Assembly: GCF_030814135.1 (NCBI RefSeq) | Contig: NZ_JAUSUQ010000010.1 | Location: 97,256 to 161,255, forward strand | Source: Caldalkalibacillus uzonensis | GTDB taxonomy: Bacteria; Bacillota; Bacilli; Caldalkalibacillales; Caldalkalibacillaceae | Length of the DNA stretch: 64,000 bases | Direction of reading: 5' to 3' | Shown: in pieces, positions 20,407 to 28,712 of the stretch | Position numbering within the stretch: the first letter of the stretch is position 1 | Layout: each line of letters starts with the position of its first letter | Position numbers and translations under genes: made by a program | The notes under the pieces: model-generated | The model's input: only the letters and a program-made list of their open reading frames with translations | Database searches by the model: none | Told to the model about the DNA's origin: nothing

Positions 20407-21462
20407 ATGATGCAACAGTGGATTAAGGAAGTGGCCCGTGGCAAAAAAGGGGCCCGTAATTTGACAGCAAACGAAGCGCTTGCGGCAGCCAAGGCTATTG
20501 TTGAAGGCAAGGCTACAGATGCTCAACTTGCCGCTTTTCTGGTCGCTCAGCGTCTCAAGGGTGAAACAGCTGAAGAACTGCTGGCTTTTGTGGATACTCT
20601 TCGCAAGGCTGCTCCGACCATTAAACTTCCTGAACTCCTGAGAACAAAGCTGATTGACCTGGCCGGACCGTATAACGGGAGAAACACTTTTGCTGCCACG
20701 GTTCCCGTCGCCCTGCTGTTGGCCGATCAGGGCTTGCCGGTCTTGTTACACAGCAGCGACGCTTTGCCTCCCAAGAAGGGAACATCGGTTAAAACCATTG
20801 TGCACCGGTTAGGGATTCAGGTGGATCAGTCCACCAGCCAGATTGCCCACACTTTGACCGGGGTCAATATTGGCTTTGCGTGGACGGAGAAATTATGTCC
20901 TCCTCTCCAGGCTGTCAGAAGGGTAAGGGAAGAGATTGGGGTACGTACACTGCTCAACACGGTGGAAAAAATACTAAACTTGGCCCAAGCTCAAGCCGTT
21001 ATGGTTGGTGTTTTTCACAAAACGGTGGTGGAAACCAATGCCGCTGTCCTCCGGGCCATGGGTTACAAACAAGCTTATATTGTGCAAGGGGCGGAAGGTT
21101 CGGAAGATTTGCCTGTTCATCGCACCAGTTTCGTGTACGAGGTTGGAGAAGAAGGAATTGAACGTTTCGAGCTCGATCCAGCAGCCTATGGTTTAAAACA
21201 TCGCAAGGATAACGATAAGGAAAAGTTGAGTGCGGATCAACAAGTGGACATTATTCGTCGCCTTCTTAAGGGAGAACAAAGTGAAGAATTGGCCTATTAT
21301 CGGGATCAAGTTCTGTGGAATGCCGGTGTCCGCTATTACTTGTTTAGCCACCTTCCCTCAATTGAGGAAGGCATTGAGTTGGCCCGCAAGCAGTTGGCTG
21401 AGGGTCGGGGAGAGAAGCGTCTCGCTATCTGGCAGGATCAATTGGCTGCATTACAAATATAG
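20407..21462 (+). CDS. TrpD-like (anthranilate phosphoribosyltransferase family) protein
   Basis: About 351 residues with the N-terminal helical domain (LTANEALAAAKAIVEGKATDAQLAAFL) and the type-III phosphoribosyltransferase fold. In place of the TrpD PRPP loop it has LAGPYNGRNTF, and true TrpD motifs such as GTGGD are not present, so anthranilate is unlikely to be the substrate. It resembles the TrpD2/YbiB group, one of which binds nucleic acid. It lies in the sulfate operon between the small protein and sumT. The ATG at 20407 or 20410 suits the GAGGGGGTGGG site better than GTG at 20401. Role here unknown. Confidence 0.8.
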   Translation: MMQQWIKEVARGKKGARNLTANEALAAAKAIVEGKATDAQLAAFLVAQRLKGETAEELLAFVDTLRKAAPTIKLPELLRTKLIDLAGPYNGRNTFAATVPVALLLADQGLPVLLHSSDALPPKKGTSVKTIVHRLGIQVDQSTSQIAHTLTGVNIGFAWTEKLCPPLQAVRRVREEIGVRTLLNTVEKILNLAQAQAVMVGVFHKTVVETNAAVLRAMGYKQAYIVQGAEGSEDLPVHRTSFVYEVGEEGIERFELDPAAYGLKHRKDNDKEKLSADQQVDIIRRLLKGEQSEELAYYRDQVLWNAGVRYYLFSHLPSIEEGIELARKQLAEGRGEKRLAIWQDQLAALQI

Positions 21463-21511
21463 TCTGTGCAATGCGTAAGATTAACACCCAGGTGAGGAGG
21501 AGGAATGTACA

Positions 21512-22333
21512 ATGCAAGAGGCGGGAAAAGTGTATTTGGTAGGTGCAGGACCGGGTGACCCTGAACTGATTACAGTCAAGGGAGCGAAGCTGCTGCAGTT
21601 GGCAGACGTGATCGTTTACGACCGTCTGGTTAACATGGAACTTTTACGTTATGCCAAACCTGGCACAGAGCTGATTTTCTGTGGCAAATCCCCTGAGCGT
21701 CATACCATGCCTCAAGAAGAGATTAACAGAGTGTTAGTTTTTCATGCTCAGCAGGGAAAAACGGTCGTGCGTTTAAAAGGTGGTGATCCCAGCATTTTTG
21801 GCCGTGTGGGTGAAGAAGCGGCTTACTGTGCCAAACATGGGATAAGTTTTGAAATTGTGCCTGGGATCACGTCCGGTGTGGCTGCTCCCGCCTATGCTGG
21901 CATTCCTCTCACTCACCGTGACCTTAGCTCCAGTGTGGCCATTGTGACCGGTCACAAACGGGTGGATGGTGAAGGGGACCCTGTTCGCTGGGACCAGCTG
22001 GCCACCAGTGTGCAAACCTTGGTGATTTATATGGGTGTAGGCAACTTGCCGTTTATACGGGAACAATTGCTGGCCCATGGCCGCCCGTCCGATACCCCGG
22101 TGGCATTGGTCCGCTGGGGAACGCTGGCCAAACAAGAGACATTGGTGGGGACCTTGGACAATATTGTTGAACAAGTGCAGAAAGCGAAGTTTAAATCTCC
22201 TGCCATTATTGTTGTCGGTGAAGTGGTGCGGTTAAGAGAGCAATTGGCTTGGTTTGAATCCAAACAGACAGCAGGTGAAAGGACTGAACAAACAGAAGAC
22301 GGTCTGCCTGCACTGAAGACAGTTGTTGTGTAA
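21512..22333 (+). CDS. cobA: Uroporphyrinogen-III C-methyltransferase
   Basis: SAM-dependent double methylation of uroporphyrinogen III to precorrin-2, the first step toward siroheme. The 273-residue protein has the SUMT motifs VGAGPGDPELIT at the N terminus, VVRLKGGDPSIFGR, and PGITSGVAAPAYAGIPLTHR. It is a stand-alone SumT, not fused to CysG-type dehydrogenase or chelatase domains. In this operon it supplies the siroheme of the sulfite reductase upstream. GAGGAGGAGG lies upstream of the ATG at 21512. Also called sumT. Confidence 0.95.
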   Translation: MQEAGKVYLVGAGPGDPELITVKGAKLLQLADVIVYDRLVNMELLRYAKPGTELIFCGKSPERHTMPQEEINRVLVFHAQQGKTVVRLKGGDPSIFGRVGEEAAYCAKHGISFEIVPGITSGVAAPAYAGIPLTHRDLSSSVAIVTGHKRVDGEGDPVRWDQLATSVQTLVIYMGVGNLPFIREQLLAHGRPSDTPVALVRWGTLAKQETLVGTLDNIVEQVQKAKFKSPAIIVVGEVVRLREQLAWFESKQTAGERTEQTEDGLPALKTVVV

Positions 22334-22414
22334 AGAGACAGCCCTGCATTACAGCAGGCATGACGTATTTATATACAACAGGCGTTGTTCAGCCGCGGAA
22401 AAGGAGGACTGAAG

Positions 22415-23176
22415 GTGCCGGACACAGGTGTATTGGTGCTGGCCCATGGTTCGAGAGACAACAGATGGGTGGCCGAAATTGACCGGGTCGTGCAAGCATT
22501 GCCCCTTGACGCACCCGTCACCGTTGGCTTCTTAGAAATGGTGGAGGAACGCAGTATAACAAGAGGCGTACAAGGACTGGAAAAGAAAGGTGTACGTGAC
22601 ATTGTGGCACTGCCATTGTTTGTCTGTTCCGGCAGTACACATCTGGACGAGATTCAGTATGCCTTAGGGCTGAAAAAAGCGCCTGCCGTGGAAACAGACC
22701 TTGTGCCGATTCCCAGGTGGGCCAACATAAACTGGTTGTCTCCTATGGATGACCATCCTGTTGTGGCCCGGATCATCACTGAACGGATCACAGCCCTCTC
22801 CCTGTTCCCGCCTGAAGAGGTGGTGCTTTTGGTCGCTCATGGCAGTGACAAACCTGGCTTTCAAGAACAGTGGCAACGCACATTAACCTCCCTGTCCCGT
22901 TCCATACAAGGGGCTTGCCAATTTAAACGGGTAGAGTATGCCACCGTCCACCCCTATACCATAAGACCTCAGGCTGAAAGGCTGGTGCAGGTAAGCAAGA
23001 GAATGATTGTGATCCCCTTGTTTATCAGTGAAGGTTATTACACTAAGACATATATTCCAGCTCAACTCTCCGGTTTAGATTATGTCTATGACGGGAGAAC
23101 CTACCTTCCTCATCCGTTAGTGAGCCGCTGGATGGAGGAACAAATCAAACAAACTGGGCGATTGCAAGCTCTTTAG
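22415..23176 (+). CDS. sirB: Sirohydrochlorin chelatase (SirB/CbiX family)
   Basis: Inserts iron (possibly cobalt) into sirohydrochlorin. About 253 residues carry two CbiX-type halves: LAHGSRD near the N terminus and VLLVAHGSDKPG near residue 135. The GTG at 22415 is preferred since AAGGAGG lies seven bases upstream; the longer TTG start at 22385 has no site. It is the last gene of the sulfate operon. The precorrin-2 dehydrogenase (SirC/YlnF) that would act between SumT and this enzyme is not next to it. Confidence 0.9.
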   Translation: MPDTGVLVLAHGSRDNRWVAEIDRVVQALPLDAPVTVGFLEMVEERSITRGVQGLEKKGVRDIVALPLFVCSGSTHLDEIQYALGLKKAPAVETDLVPIPRWANINWLSPMDDHPVVARIITERITALSLFPPEEVVLLVAHGSDKPGFQEQWQRTLTSLSRSIQGACQFKRVEYATVHPYTIRPQAERLVQVSKRMIVIPLFISEGYYTKTYIPAQLSGLDYVYDGRTYLPHPLVSRWMEEQIKQTGRLQAL

Positions 23177-23196
23177 GCTTGTGGTTGATGGGGAAG

Positions 23197-23222
23197 AGAG
23201 GGGAGAGCAGGTGCTCCCCTCT
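23197..23222. terminator. Hairpin between convergent sirB and L,D-transpeptidase genes
   Basis: AGAGGGGAG pairs with CTCCCCTCT (9 base pairs, 8-base loop) followed on the plus strand by TGATTATT. Possibly bidirectional; T-run is weak. Confidence 0.45.
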
Positions 23223-23225
23223 TGA

Positions 23226-24797
23226 TTATTCAATGATAGCAGTTGTGCCCACAGACACCTGTTTAAATAACCATTCCACATCAGCGTTGTGCAGGCGGAT
23301 ACACCCCTTGCTGACACTTTGGCCTATGGAAGAAGGGTTGTTCGTGCCGTGAATGCCATAGGTGTAGCCGTTCGTGCCGGGAACGGAGAGGCCCAGCCAA
23401 CGGGAGCCTAGCGGGTTTGCAGGGTCCCCACCCGGAATATTGTCCGGGAGATACCAGGGGTTTTTCACTTTATTAACGATGGTAAATGTGCCCTGTGGCG
23501 TTGACCCGTTTTTTCCTATGGCGATAGGAAAAGTACGCACAAGCTTTCCGTCTTGATACAAGGTAAGAGTCCGTTTTGTCAGCTCAATGTGTATATAATC
23601 CCCGGTGTGGGCGGGTTCATTGGGCACGTGTGAGTGATCATCGGGGATGTTCAAGGTTTCTATGATGTGTCGGTCAGGTATGTACAGATTCGTGCCCGCC
23701 TTCAACCCCTTGTCTGCGTCGGCCAACTCGTTAAAGTGAGCCAGGAGGGTTTGAAACCGGCCAAGTTGGTAGTAAGCATGACTAATTTGATATAATGTAT
23801 CTCCGGGCTCTACCTGATGGATGCGGATATAAGGGTGGTAGAGGGACAAAACTTGACCTGCTTTAAGCTCCTTTTCAGGCTCAGTAATGCTATTCCACCG
23901 GGCGATATGCTCCTGATAGCGACCCGATTGATAATACTTCAAGGAAATGCTGTACAGTGTCTCCCCTTGTTGAACCGTATGTTCCCACGTCAGAGGGGTG
24001 GGAATACGGATGACTTGGCCTGCTAATAATCCTTGAGAAGGGTTAGTCAGCCCGTTAAAGCGGCTGATCAGATCATAAAACCGGCTCGTTTGATAGTAGC
24101 TGACAGCCAGTTGGTGCAAGGTTTCTCCCGGTTGAACTTTGTGTGCAAGTGCCCATTGTTCTCCTTTGTGCAGTATGTATTGTCTGATGGTCAGCCTGTT
24201 TTCTTGCTTGTTGTGAGGTTGTTTTTGGTCAGCAGCCGGTGATTTTTTCTCCGGAAAGGTGAGTTCTTGCTGATCATTCTGTCTGGCAGATAACGCTCCC
24301 TGATCCGCTGCAGGAGGTTTGTGCTGTTGTCCGGCTGGTGATGTTTCCGCAGAAGCGGGAGTTTCCTTGTCCGCATCTGTATCCCTGTCCGTATCGGTGT
24401 CTGCTGGATCGTGTTCTGCTTTGGTATCCTCTTGCTTCAATTGATCTTGCAGTTGATTGATATGTCCCATTAGCTCATGATGTTCATCGTGGAGAAACTC
24501 CGGCCCCGGGTGTAAGAGACGGTCGGCTGGATTTTTCTCTGGTACAGATGGCGCAAAGGACTGTTCCGCAGGAGTGTCCTCCAACTCCGGTGTGCTGTCT
24601 GTTAACAGATGTTGTGTCCATAATGTGCCTGCCCAGTGCAGGAGGTGGAAGGGCTGAAAATCGCCCATGCTCCACCATACTAGAGACAGGCCCGCCACAA
24701 TGGCAACAAGTAAAAGCAGGATCCAGCGCTTCAGTCTCTTCCGGCGCAAAGCCCGGTATTTTTCCTTTCGTGACAGCGGGGAATGCTGGCTGTTCAC
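23226..24797 (-). CDS. L,D-transpeptidase (YkuD) with three LysM repeats
   Basis: A membrane-anchored cell-wall enzyme of 523 residues. A basic N terminus leads into one membrane segment (about 25-45). A low-complexity region rich in D, E, Q and K follows (75-205). Three LysM modules come next, each with a Q/E-PG-(E/D)-TL core: VQPGETLHQLA, VQQGETLYSIS and VEPGDTLYQIS. The C-terminal YkuD domain has IHGTNNPSSIG and the catalytic SKGCIRLHN. LysM binds peptidoglycan; YkuD forms 3-3 crosslinks or attaches proteins. The GTG at 24797 follows AAAGGAG. Confidence 0.92.
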   Translation of the reverse strand: MNSQHSPLSRKEKYRALRRKRLKRWILLLLVAIVAGLSLVWWSMGDFQPFHLLHWAGTLWTQHLLTDSTPELEDTPAEQSFAPSVPEKNPADRLLHPGPEFLHDEHHELMGHINQLQDQLKQEDTKAEHDPADTDTDRDTDADKETPASAETSPAGQQHKPPAADQGALSARQNDQQELTFPEKKSPAADQKQPHNKQENRLTIRQYILHKGEQWALAHKVQPGETLHQLAVSYYQTSRFYDLISRFNGLTNPSQGLLAGQVIRIPTPLTWEHTVQQGETLYSISLKYYQSGRYQEHIARWNSITEPEKELKAGQVLSLYHPYIRIHQVEPGDTLYQISHAYYQLGRFQTLLAHFNELADADKGLKAGTNLYIPDRHIIETLNIPDDHSHVPNEPAHTGDYIHIELTKRTLTLYQDGKLVRTFPIAIGKNGSTPQGTFTIVNKVKNPWYLPDNIPGGDPANPLGSRWLGLSVPGTNGYTYGIHGTNNPSSIGQSVSKGCIRLHNADVEWLFKQVSVGTTAIIE

Positions 24798-25032
24798 AAG
24801 CGATTCACTCCTTTATCTTACAAACCACCAGCCTATACATTCCCTGTAACTTTGGAAAATCCTTCTTTTTTGTCGAACAAAGAAGAAAATTGAATCTATT
24901 GACCCGGCCGCAAAAAAGGTGGCCAAGTCTTTTGGCATAGCCTGCTGCCTGGTGATGGAAGATTGCTTATTAAGAAAGTAATGAGCCGAAGGGACTAGTC
25001 GATTAAGTTGAGTCTTGAGGAGGAAAGAGGAG

Positions 25033-25758
25033 TTGAACGGTTCGTTATTAAACCTCTTAAGAGTAACTGTCATATGTATTATGATGATCCTCCCGTTCAT
25101 TACAGCATGTCATTCTGAAGAGGTAGTAGCTGGAGTAGAAAAAATTGAAAAAGAACAACTTTTAACCAAATCTTCGTTAGAGGAGCAAGCATTAAATGAG
25201 GATTTGGAAATCATTGATATGCTTCTGCCAGCACAGAATTCCAGACCACGGACCGAGGCAATCACCCATGTCATCATTCACTTTATGAGCAACGTCTCCA
25301 GGAAACCCCATGATCCGTACAATATGGAAGACATATATTCTATTTTTGAAGAATATGGATTTTCTGCCCATTACGTGATCGGCAGGGATGGGGAGATTTA
25401 CCGTCTTGTTCCGGAAGATCGAGTTGCATTTCATGCAGGTTCCGGAAATCTGCCTGATTTCCCGGAATACAAAAATAAGCTCAACGATTATTCCATAGGT
25501 ATTGAACTTCTTGCTATCGGAACCCGGGAAGAAATGTCTGCTATGATATCAGGAGATACATATGATTCAATTGATCCTTCTTTCATAGGATTTACCGAAG
25601 CACAATATGAATCGCTAAATGCCTTATTGGACGAGATTATCGAACGGGATCCGTCGGTAATTAGAGACAGGAAACATATTGTTGGGCACGATGAATATAC
25701 ACCAGGAAGAAAAACTGATCCAGGTTCCTGGTTTGACTGGTCAAAAATCGGATTTTAG
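25033..25758 (+). CDS. N-acetylmuramoyl-L-alanine amidase lipoprotein (Amidase_2/PGRP type)
   Basis: A zinc amidase that cleaves the MurNAc-L-Ala bond, probably anchored outside the membrane. About 241 residues: hydrophobic signal ending in the lipobox ITAC, a linker, then the amidase domain with zinc ligands in VIIHFMS and GHDEYTPGRKTDPG, plus AFHAGS. A TTG start at 25033 is preferred as AGGAGG (25018-25023) lies nine bases upstream; the upstream TTG at 25015 would overlap the site. It is monocistronic, with a terminator at 25791. AT content is higher than that of neighbours. Could act in wall turnover with the LysM protein nearby. Confidence 0.87.
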   Translation: MNGSLLNLLRVTVICIMMILPFITACHSEEVVAGVEKIEKEQLLTKSSLEEQALNEDLEIIDMLLPAQNSRPRTEAITHVIIHFMSNVSRKPHDPYNMEDIYSIFEEYGFSAHYVIGRDGEIYRLVPEDRVAFHAGSGNLPDFPEYKNKLNDYSIGIELLAIGTREEMSAMISGDTYDSIDPSFIGFTEAQYESLNALLDEIIERDPSVIRDRKHIVGHDEYTPGRKTDPGSWFDWSKIGF

Positions 25759-25790
25759 AGCATTGCTTTTGGCGACATAATTGCCACTGT

Positions 25791-25832
25791 TGAGCACTGG
25801 TTTTTGCAGTACCGGTGCTCATTTTTATTATT
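25791..25832 (+). terminator. Terminator after the amidase
   Basis: GAGCACTGG pairs with CCGGTGCTC around an 11-base loop, followed by ATTTTTATTATTT: a typical intrinsic terminator. Confidence 0.85.
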
Positions 25833-25930
25833 TAAAGATCTCAGTGCTTTACGTTGGTAACAGGCTGTGTTTAGATTCTTTTGTCAAAATACTGTCATAG
25901 GTATCCCCCGGTGAGAGGTTCAATGTGCTG

Positions 25931-25936
25931 TATAAT
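25931..25936 (+). promoter_or_regulatory. -10 element for the SCO-YtkA-CopD genes
   Basis: A perfect TATAAT preceded directly by TG, 41 bases before the SCO start. No convincing -35 box is present at 16-18 bases. Confidence 0.4.
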
Positions 25937-25976
25937 GGGTTAAGATAGAAATGTGCGTACATTTAAGGAGGCTGCA

Positions 25977-26600
25977 ATGATCATGCTAAAAAATAACAAA
26001 ATGAAAATGCTTTTGCTGACCATCATTGCGGTAAGTGTGATAGCGCTTTCTGCACTCATTTATATTAACCGGGCCAATACCCACACACTGGATGTTTTTG
26101 ATTCCATCGAACCGTTTAGTCTGGAAAGCACGACAGGGGAGACCTATCATTCAGACAACGGAAAAATTAAATTGATCTCCTTTATTCTGATTAACTGTCC
26201 AGATGGGGTTTGTCCCATGACGATGTGGGACTTTTCTCTCTTACAAGATGAATTGAAACAGAAGGGCTGGTTTGGTGAGGAAGTGGAACTCTTGGCCATT
26301 ACCTTTGATCCTGCACGGGATGATTTGAACGCTTTAAAGGAGTACAGCCAGTACTTTAATGCCGATCCCCGCGGTTGGCACTTTCTGCGTGGGGAAGAAG
26401 AGGAAATTGCCGCTATTGCTGACCAATTGCGCTATGTCTATGCCGTACGGAAAGATGGTTCAGCGATGCATGCCACTACCATGTATTTGCTGGACGGGGA
26501 GCATCGCATCAGAGCTTATCACAAAATGACCACACCAACTGATGAGATGGATAAGGAGAGCGTCTTGCGGGATATTGAATCTTTAATCAAAGAAAGGTAA
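25977..26600 (+). CDS. SCO1/SenC-family copper chaperone-like protein
   Basis: A membrane-anchored thioredoxin-fold protein of about 207 residues, family role copper delivery to the CuA centre of cytochrome oxidase. It has one N-terminal membrane segment (about 11-31), then the metal/redox motif with C74 and C79 and the distal H165 in SAMHATTMY. The cysteines are four residues apart (CPDGVC) where typical SCO proteins have three. The ATG at 25977 is supported by AAGGAGG. It leads a trio with a His-rich YtkA-like lipoprotein and a CopD-like protein. Confidence 0.88.
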   Translation: MIMLKNNKMKMLLLTIIAVSVIALSALIYINRANTHTLDVFDSIEPFSLESTTGETYHSDNGKIKLISFILINCPDGVCPMTMWDFSLLQDELKQKGWFGEEVELLAITFDPARDDLNALKEYSQYFNADPRGWHFLRGEEEEIAAIADQLRYVYAVRKDGSAMHATTMYLLDGEHRIRAYHKMTTPTDEMDKESVLRDIESLIKER

Positions 26601-26638
26601 TGAAAATTGACGAACTATCATGAAGGAGGAACAAAACG

Positions 26639-27181
26639 GTGCAAAAACGATCCATAATTCTGTTGTTGCTGTCAGTGATGTTGATCTTAGCAGGATGTCA
26701 AGATAACCAGAATGCACAAGATGAGCCGTACGTGCCTGGAGCTCCCATTGAAGTTCATTTTGGCACTGATCCCGAGACACCTCACCCAGCTGGACAGCCT
26801 CTGATCCTTTATGTGGAAGTGACGCAGGAGGGAGAAGCGGTGGAGGATGCCGATGAGGTGCTGTTTGAAATCTGGAGTGAGGCAAGTGAAGACGATAACC
26901 ACGGGGATGATCACAGTAACGGAGTGGCTGAACACGGAGTCGGTCATCAGGATCAGCAGGAGGCAGATCAAGAGCAGCAGGATTCTCCAGCCGGGCATGA
27001 GCATCAGATGATGAAAGATTATCAAACTGAACATGACATGCTTGAAGCTGAACATGCCGGAGGCGGTATCTATCAGCTGGAGATCAGCTTTGATGAGCCG
27101 GGTACCTATTATGTGATGTATCATGTGACCGCGCGAGGTTATCATGACATGGTCACTCATGAACTTGAGATTATTGAATAA
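26639..27181 (+). CDS. His-rich YtkA/FixH-like lipoprotein
   Basis: A 180-residue predicted lipoprotein (signal plus lipobox LAGC at about residue 19). The beta-sandwich YtkA-like domain is interrupted by a central acidic His-rich stretch (about 85-140: clusters such as DDNHGDDH, HEHQMMK, EHDMLEAEH) that could bind copper or another metal. GTG start at 26639 after GAAGGAGG. YtkA/FixH-like proteins accompany cytochrome oxidase assembly genes; neighbours support copper handling. Function is inferred. Confidence 0.8.
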   Translation: MQKRSIILLLLSVMLILAGCQDNQNAQDEPYVPGAPIEVHFGTDPETPHPAGQPLILYVEVTQEGEAVEDADEVLFEIWSEASEDDNHGDDHSNGVAEHGVGHQDQQEADQEQQDSPAGHEHQMMKDYQTEHDMLEAEHAGGGIYQLEISFDEPGTYYVMYHVTARGYHDMVTHELEIIE

Positions 27182-27229
27182 TAGGCATGAATGATAGTGA
27201 CGGCGGCTGAGACTAGGGGCGTGACCACA

Positions 27230-28675
27230 ATGATGAAGACAAAGAGAATAGTAAACTGGATCTTGGTGATGATGCTGTTTGCCGTTACTTTGGCTGCTCA
27301 GGCGGCGGGCACTGTCCCACATGTGGCTGCGGAGGATAGCGTACCAACGGTTTGGCCAGCGGCTGAAGATGTATGGCAAACGGTTTGGGAGCACCCTTTG
27401 TCCCCCTGGTTACGCACGGCTGATCTTGTGGGACTGGGACTGGCCGGTGGCTGGTTGTTTGCCCGGCTTTTTTTCCGATCAGGCCGCTCTCATTTCACAT
27501 GGTCAGCTTCCGCCCAGCATTTTCTCCAATTAACTGTGTATGGTTTGTCCGCTTTGTTAATCATCATGGCTGCAGCAGGCCAAACTGTGCTGCTCAGTAC
27601 AGTTGTGGCCCCTGACAGTGCAACCGGGTGGCGGGAGCTGCTTCTGGCCACTTTCAGCATGGCTGCTGGGTGGGCCACGCTCATCTGGTTAAAACCGCTG
27701 CTTATGTTGGGCTTACTTTTCTCCTCCTTCTCCCGTCATCCCTTGGGCATACTGAAGTCCGCTTTTGTGTCAGGGGTGTTGGTGTGCATCGTCTTGAGCG
27801 GAAGGTATGGTTACTCAACTCTGTTTGTCTCTCAGCTTATTCACATCCTGGCGTCCATCCTTTGGCTGGGAGGGGCGCTGGGCTTTTTTATCTACAGCTA
27901 TATACTGAAAGACAACGAGACAGCCTATCACTTTATATTTAACAAAGTGTACACGTTTGTCACCCTCAGTTTGGCCATCATGTTCATGCTGGCGGTTTCC
28001 GGTGTACTGCTTAGCATTTCTCTGCTGGAGGCATGGTACGATGTGTTGCGTACCGATTTTGGTTTGAAGCTGCTGTTGAAGTTCTTGCTCTTTTTTATAC
28101 TGGCCGGCGTTATGGTTTGGTTGCGGTGGGAATGGCTGGCTGGCACTGCAGCTCAACCTGCTCATCAGCCAAGACTGTTTTACACCGCTGTGCGGCGAAT
28201 GTTTGCCATCCAAGCGATTGTACTCTGCACAGGGTTCATTTTGACAGGACTTATGTCTGGGGTAGCGCCGCCTGAACAGGTGGACCCCCACCATGCGCGA
28301 GGGGAAGTTCAGTTCCATTTTACCTCTGCCCAGAGTGGCCAGGGAGAGTACAACCTGGTGGCTTACGTGATGCAAGACAGGCAACGAGTGAGTGGTGCTG
28401 ACGTCTATTTTGACCTGTGGAAAAAAACAGATGACGGTCATGTCCGCAGGCTGTATGACTATATTTGTATTGATTTGGAGCTAGGGCTGGATGCCTGGCG
28501 AGATGAGCTGGTGAGGCAGGGATATTTAACCAGTGTTAAAGCTGAAGAAAAGGAAGAGCATGTCTATATCGGTTCAGCTCTACTGGAAGCAGGCAGTTGG
28601 TACGTGAGAGTGCATGCTCAAAAAATGGAGGAGGAGATAGATGCGTATCAGGACTATCAGCTGGAGGTGCGCTGA
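27230..28675 (+). CDS. CopD-family copper transport membrane protein with extra C-terminal domain
   Basis: About 481 residues. A signal-like N terminus (MMKTKRIVNWILVMMLF) is followed by about eight membrane segments with the CopD domain (ASILWLGGALGFF, LRTDFGLKLLLKFLLF, residues about 70-350). A soluble C-terminal YtkA-like beta domain follows (about 370-480), echoing the lipoprotein encoded upstream. ATG at 27230 is chosen because the signal sequence then starts correctly; longer in-frame starts to 27191 are possible. Family role: copper uptake across the membrane. The three genes 25977-28675 are closely spaced and probably co-transcribed. Confidence 0.85.
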   Translation: MMKTKRIVNWILVMMLFAVTLAAQAAGTVPHVAAEDSVPTVWPAAEDVWQTVWEHPLSPWLRTADLVGLGLAGGWLFARLFFRSGRSHFTWSASAQHFLQLTVYGLSALLIIMAAAGQTVLLSTVVAPDSATGWRELLLATFSMAAGWATLIWLKPLLMLGLLFSSFSRHPLGILKSAFVSGVLVCIVLSGRYGYSTLFVSQLIHILASILWLGGALGFFIYSYILKDNETAYHFIFNKVYTFVTLSLAIMFMLAVSGVLLSISLLEAWYDVLRTDFGLKLLLKFLLFFILAGVMVWLRWEWLAGTAAQPAHQPRLFYTAVRRMFAIQAIVLCTGFILTGLMSGVAPPEQVDPHHARGEVQFHFTSAQSGQGEYNLVAYVMQDRQRVSGADVYFDLWKKTDDGHVRRLYDYICIDLELGLDAWRDELVRQGYLTSVKAEEKEEHVYIGSALLEAGSWYVRVHAQKMEEEIDAYQDYQLEVR

Positions 28676-28712
28676 TACGCTTCTCACTCCTCCCCTTTTT
28701 TACATGAGCCAA

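Noticed and set aside
20407..21462. Naming the TrpD-like gene trpD
   Set aside because: The PRPP-binding GTGGD motif is not present and no other trp gene is nearby, so tryptophan synthesis is not supported.
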